DNA of 64,000 bases from Pseudomonas jinjuensis. Its GTDB lineage: Bacteria > Pseudomonadota > Gammaproteobacteria > Pseudomonadales > Pseudomonadaceae. Under the pieces are notes generated by a model. It ran no database searches and had not been told where the DNA came from. It was given only the letters and a program-made list of their open reading frames with translations. Location of the stretch: assembly GCF_900103845.1 (NCBI RefSeq), contig NZ_FNIJ01000007.1, positions 62,001-126,000 on the forward strand, in the 5' to 3' direction. Positions 61,131 to 64,000 of this stretch are shown here, one piece after another (within the stretch, counting starts at the first letter, position 1; each line of letters begins with the position of its first letter). The position numbers and the translations under genes were made by a program.

Positions 61131-61935
61131 AGCGCTGGCCGCAAAACTCCCGGAGGTGGTCCGCAAGGCGTGCCCGAGGGACATCGACCGCCGCTGGGCC
61201 GCCGCCGGTTCGCTGGTCGTCATCGCCGGCCTGTGGTGGCTGGCGACCCATCTCGGCTGGGTCGACACCCTGTTCCTGCCGGCTCCCGAACAGCTCTTCG
61301 AAGCCCTGCAACGCCTGCGCGCGGAAGGCTACGTCGACGCGAGCCTGTGGCAGCACATCGGCACCAGCCTGCTGCGCGTGCTGCTGGCCCTCGGCGCCGC
61401 GGTGCTGACGGCGATCCCGCTGGGCGTGGCGATGGGCCTGAATCCCCTGGTCGGCGCCGCGCTCGATCCGCTGGTGGAGTTCTACCGGCCGATCCCGCCG
61501 CTGGCCTACCTGCCGCTGATCGTCATCTGGTTCGGCATCGGCGAGCTGTCCAAGGTGCTGCTGATCTATCTCGCGCTGTTCGCGCCGCTCTTGATCGCCA
61601 CCGCCGCCGGCGTGCGCCGGGTGGACAGGTCGCGCATCCAGGCGGTGCGCTGCCTCGGCGCCAACCGCTGGCAGGTGGTGCGCCACGTGGTGCTGCCCAG
61701 CGCCCTGCCGGAAGTGCTGACCGGCCTGCGCATCGCCCTCGGCGTCGGCTGGTCGACCCTGGTCGCCGCCGAACTGATCGCCGCCAACCGCGGCCTCGGC
61801 TTCATGGTGCAGTCCGCCGCGCAGTTCCTTGCCACCGATGTGGTGGTGCTGGGGATACTGCTGATCGCGGGCATCGCGCTGGCGTTCGAGCTGGGGTTGC
61901 GCTGGATGCAGAAGAGGCTTGCTTCGTGGGAGTGA
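61120..61935 (+). CDS. tauC: Taurine ABC transporter permease
   Basis: 271 aa with about six hydrophobic segments: AAAGSLVVIAGLWWLATHLG, VLLALGAAVLTAIPLGVAMG, LAYLPLIVIWFGIGELSKVL, and VVVLGILLIAGIALAFELGL. The EAA loop is LGANRWQVVRHVVLPSALPE. Start ATG at 61120 within the tauB end (11-base overlap), so the two are coupled. Confidence 0.93.
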   Translation: MPTEALAAKLPEVVRKACPRDIDRRWAAAGSLVVIAGLWWLATHLGWVDTLFLPAPEQLFEALQRLRAEGYVDASLWQHIGTSLLRVLLALGAAVLTAIPLGVAMGLNPLVGAALDPLVEFYRPIPPLAYLPLIVIWFGIGELSKVLLIYLALFAPLLIATAAGVRRVDRSRIQAVRCLGANRWQVVRHVVLPSALPEVLTGLRIALGVGWSTLVAAELIAANRGLGFMVQSAAQFLATDVVVLGILLIAGIALAFELGLRWMQKRLASWE

Positions 61936-61977
61936 GCCAAGAGCGCCCCCACCCGAACCATCAATTGAGCACCGAAC

Positions 61978-62805
61978 ATGAACATCGAACCCCTAAGCCC
62001 CGCCCTCGGCGCCGTAGTTACCGGCATCGACCTCAGCCATCCCCTCGACGACACCCAGCACCGCTCGATCGAACAGGCCCTGCTGCAACACCAGGTCCTG
62101 TTCTTCCGCGACCAACCGCTGCAACCCGCCCAGCAGGCACGCTTCGCCGCACGCTTCGGCGACCTGCACATCCACCCGATCTACCCCGGCGTGCCGGAAC
62201 AGCGCGAGGTCATCGTCCTCGACACCGCCATCACCGACATGCGCGACAACGCCATCTGGCATACCGACGTGACCTTCCTGGAAACCCCGGCCCTCGGCGC
62301 CGTGCTGGCGGCCAAGCAGGTGCCGGCCTATGGCGGCGACACCCTGTGGGCCAGCGGCACCGCCGCCTTCGAGGCGCTGTCGAAGCCGCTGCAGAAGCTG
62401 CTCGACGGACTCACCGCGACCCACGACATCAGCAAGTCCTTCCCGCAGGAACGCTTCGGCGCCACCGACGCCGACCTCGCCCGGCTGGAGCAGGCGCGCC
62501 GCGATCATCCGCCGCGGGTGCATCCGGTGCTGCGCACTCACCCGGTCACCGGGCGCAAGGCGCTGTTCGTCAACGACGGCTTCACCATCCGCATCAACGA
62601 GCTGGAACCGGCGGAAAGCCGGGCGCTGCTGGAATTGCTGTTCGCCCACGCCAGCCGCCCGGAGTTCACCGTGCGCTGGCGCTGGAAGGCCAACGACGTG
62701 GCCTTCTGGGACAACCGCGTGACCCAGCACTACGCCACCGACGACTACCGGCCGCAGCGTCGGGTGATGCACCGCGCGACCATCCTCGGCGACCGGCCGT
62801 TCTAG
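61978..62805 (+). CDS. tauD: Taurine/alpha-ketoglutarate dioxygenase
   Basis: 275 aa Fe(II)/2-oxoglutarate dioxygenase. Metal ligands H95 and D97 (AIWHTDVTF) and H251 ([10 protein letters not shown]), plus the 2-oxoglutarate Arg266 in MHRATILGD. The N-terminus [19 protein letters not shown] is typical TauD. Hydroxylates taurine or a related sulfonate, releasing sulfite. With tauABC it provides sulfur under sulfate limitation. Confidence 0.93.
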   Translation: MNIEPLSPALGAVVTGIDLSHPLDDTQHRSIEQALLQHQVLFFRDQPLQPAQQARFAARFGDLHIHPIYPGVPEQREVIVLDTAITDMRDNAIWHTDVTFLETPALGAVLAAKQVPAYGGDTLWASGTAAFEALSKPLQKLLDGLTATHDISKSFPQERFGATDADLARLEQARRDHPPRVHPVLRTHPVTGRKALFVNDGFTIRINELEPAESRALLELLFAHASRPEFTVRWRWKANDVAFWDNRVTQHYATDDYRPQRRVMHRATILGDRPF

Positions 62806-63071
62806 CGGCCTGGCCGTCGAACTGTAGGAGCGGGCCATGCCCGCGATTCGCGCGCATGGCGCGCTCCTACAAAAAAGCGGGCCTGTGACGACGGCGGATA
62901 ACGCTGGCGCGTTATTCGCCCTACGCGCTACGACAGGTTCGCGACGCGCACGGGCGCGCTTGATGCATGGCATGGAAGTCATGAATCCGCCCGCCGCCGG
63001 GTCGTCTTCGCCTCGCCGCGAGGGAGGGGCTGACCTACTCTTGCCAGACTGCTGTCCAAGAGACCCACTCC
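62806..63071. repeat. REP and GATAACGC repeats after tauD
   Basis: REP hairpin of the GTAGGAGCGGGCCATGC/CATGGCGCGCTCCTAC type at 62824-62870, and a GATAACGCTGGCGCGTTATT unit at 62893-62924. No gene seen before the OPT transporter. Confidence 0.85.
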
Positions 63072-64000
63072 ATGCGCGATCGGATTCCCGACGAAGCCAG
63101 CCTGGCCGAACTGACTTTTCGCGGCCTGGTGCTCGGCGCCCTGATCACCGTCGTCTTCACCGCCTCCAACGTCTACCTCGGCCTCAAGGTCGGCCTCACC
63201 TTCGCCTCGTCGATCCCTGCGGCGGTGATTTCCATGGCGGTGCTGCGCTACTTCTCCGGCTCGAACATCCTCGAGAACAACATGGTGCAGACCCAGGCCT
63301 CGGCGGCCGGCACCCTGTCGTCGATCATCTTCATCCTTCCCGGCCTGCTGATGATCGGCTACTGGAGCGGCTTCCCGTTCTGGCAGACGGCGGCGATCTG
63401 CTCCATCGGCGGCATCCTCGGCGTGCTCTACACCATCCCGCTGCGCCGGGTGATGGTGGTGCAGAGTTCGCTGCCCTATCCGGAAGGCGTGGCCGCGGCG
63501 GAAATCCTGCGGGTCGGCAGCCAGGACGAGGACGACGGTTCGCCCAGGGCGGTGGCGAAGAGCGCCCCGGGCCTGCGCGACATCCTCGGCGGCGGCCTGG
63601 TGGCGGCGCTGTTCAGCCTGTTCAGCTCCGGCTTCAAGCTGCTCGCGGAAAGCTGCAGCTTCTGGATCACCGCCGGGCAGACGGCGTTCCGCCTGTCCAC
63701 CGGCTTCTCCCTGGCGCTGGTCGGCGCCGGCTACCTGATGGGCATCACCGCCGGCATCGCCATCCTCATCGGCCTGGTGATCGCCTGGGGCGTCGCGGTG
63801 CCGCTGCTCACGGTGAACAGCGTTCCGGCCGCCGGGCAGGGCCTGCCGGAGCTGGCCACCCAGCTGTGGAGTTCGCAGGTGCGCTTCCTCGGCGCCGGCA
63901 CCATCGGCGTCGCCGCGCTCTGGACCCTGGCCTCGCTGTTCAAGCCGATGGTGCGCGGCGTCTGGTCGTCCCTGGAGGCGGTGCGCGGGGTCAGCGAAGT
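63072..64000 (+). CDS. OPT-family oligopeptide/metal transporter (N-terminal part, continues beyond the window)
   Basis: About 309 residues visible. Multiple membrane helices with the OPT pattern TFRGLVLGALITVVFTASNV, YLGLKVGLTFASSIPAAVIS, FSGSNILENNMVQTQASAAG and LPYPEGVAAAEILRVGS. ATG at 63072. Oligopeptide transporters of bacteria (YSL/OPT-like) import peptides or metal chelates. The 3' end is off the window. Confidence 0.85.
   Translation, partial: MRDRIPDEASLAELTFRGLVLGALITVVFTASNVYLGLKVGLTFASSIPAAVISMAVLRYFSGSNILENNMVQTQASAAGTLSSIIFILPGLLMIGYWSGFPFWQTAAICSIGGILGVLYTIPLRRVMVVQSSLPYPEGVAAAEILRVGSQDEDDGSPRAVAKSAPGLRDILGGGLVAALFSLFSSGFKLLAESCSFWITAGQTAFRLSTGFSLALVGAGYLMGITAGIAILIGLVIAWGVAVPLLTVNSVPAAGQGLPELATQLWSSQVRFLGAGTIGVAALWTLASLFKPMVRGVWSSLEAVRGVSE

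Overview
High-GC chromosomal DNA of a Pseudomonas (a gammaproteobacterium; gene content and order recall the P. aeruginosa / P. citronellolis / P. nitroreducens side of the genus). The grounds are the codon use, OprD and AAHS transport genes, many Pseudomonas-type REP hairpins (GTAGGAGC...), and gene order that matches, from memory, three P. aeruginosa PAO1 neighbourhoods: aidB-like/amn to rhlE, fdnGHI-fdhE-selAB, and the 3-mercaptopropionate dioxygenase region. I see no rRNA, IS element, prophage or CRISPR. The only tRNA is tRNA-Sec.

Layout. (1) 1-8.6 kb: a + strand catabolic operon with an NDP-forming acyl-CoA synthetase (cut by the window edge), a MaoC hydratase, an AAHS-type transporter, a thioesterase, two acyl-CoA dehydrogenases flanking an enoyl-CoA hydratase, an SDR and an OprD porin. 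It looks like beta-oxidation-style breakdown of an imported carboxylic acid; the substrate cannot be read from sequence. (2) 8.65-28.6 kb: housekeeping and conserved genes: TetR/AidB-like pair, RelE-Phd toxin-antitoxin, amn, deoC, MBL hydrolase, RluE, an Lrp regulator, a CDF transporter, DinB, HrpB, an EEP phosphatase, an SDR, YciC, NYN, RhlE and a VOC protein. (3) 28.7-38.7 kb: a selenium island: formate dehydrogenase fdnGHI with an in-frame UGA (Sec) and a SECIS hairpin, fdhE, selA, selB and tRNA-Sec. A ParDE module abuts and overlaps the tRNA 3' end. (4) 39.4-44 kb: START protein, polyamine-type binding protein, NTF2-AraC regulator, amine oxidase-like flavoprotein and cupin. (5) 44.2-49.5 kb: a mostly minus-strand group: VanX-type dipeptidase, a tightly coupled GNAT-DsrE-GcvH-like trio, two DUF4136 lipoproteins, CmoM, MazG-like and MaoC. 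(6) 49.6-52.9 kb: a short AraC, a FabG4-like reductase and a FadI-like thiolase. (7) 53.2-55.7 kb: a two-gene AmmeMemoRadiSam system. (8) 56-62.8 kb: an EamA exporter, then organosulfur genes: a short rhodanese, thiol dioxygenase, LysR regulator and tauABCD. (9) The start of an OPT-family transporter at the right edge.

The most interesting parts are the coupled GNAT-DsrE-lipoyl-carrier operon, in which all three genes use non-ATG starts; the AmmeMemoRadiSam pair; the complete Sec island with a toxin-antitoxin module reading into selC; a candidate small RNA upstream of 17.2 kb; and an apparently truncated rhodanese beside the thiol dioxygenase. Functions come from motif recognition and memory of families; no searches were run.
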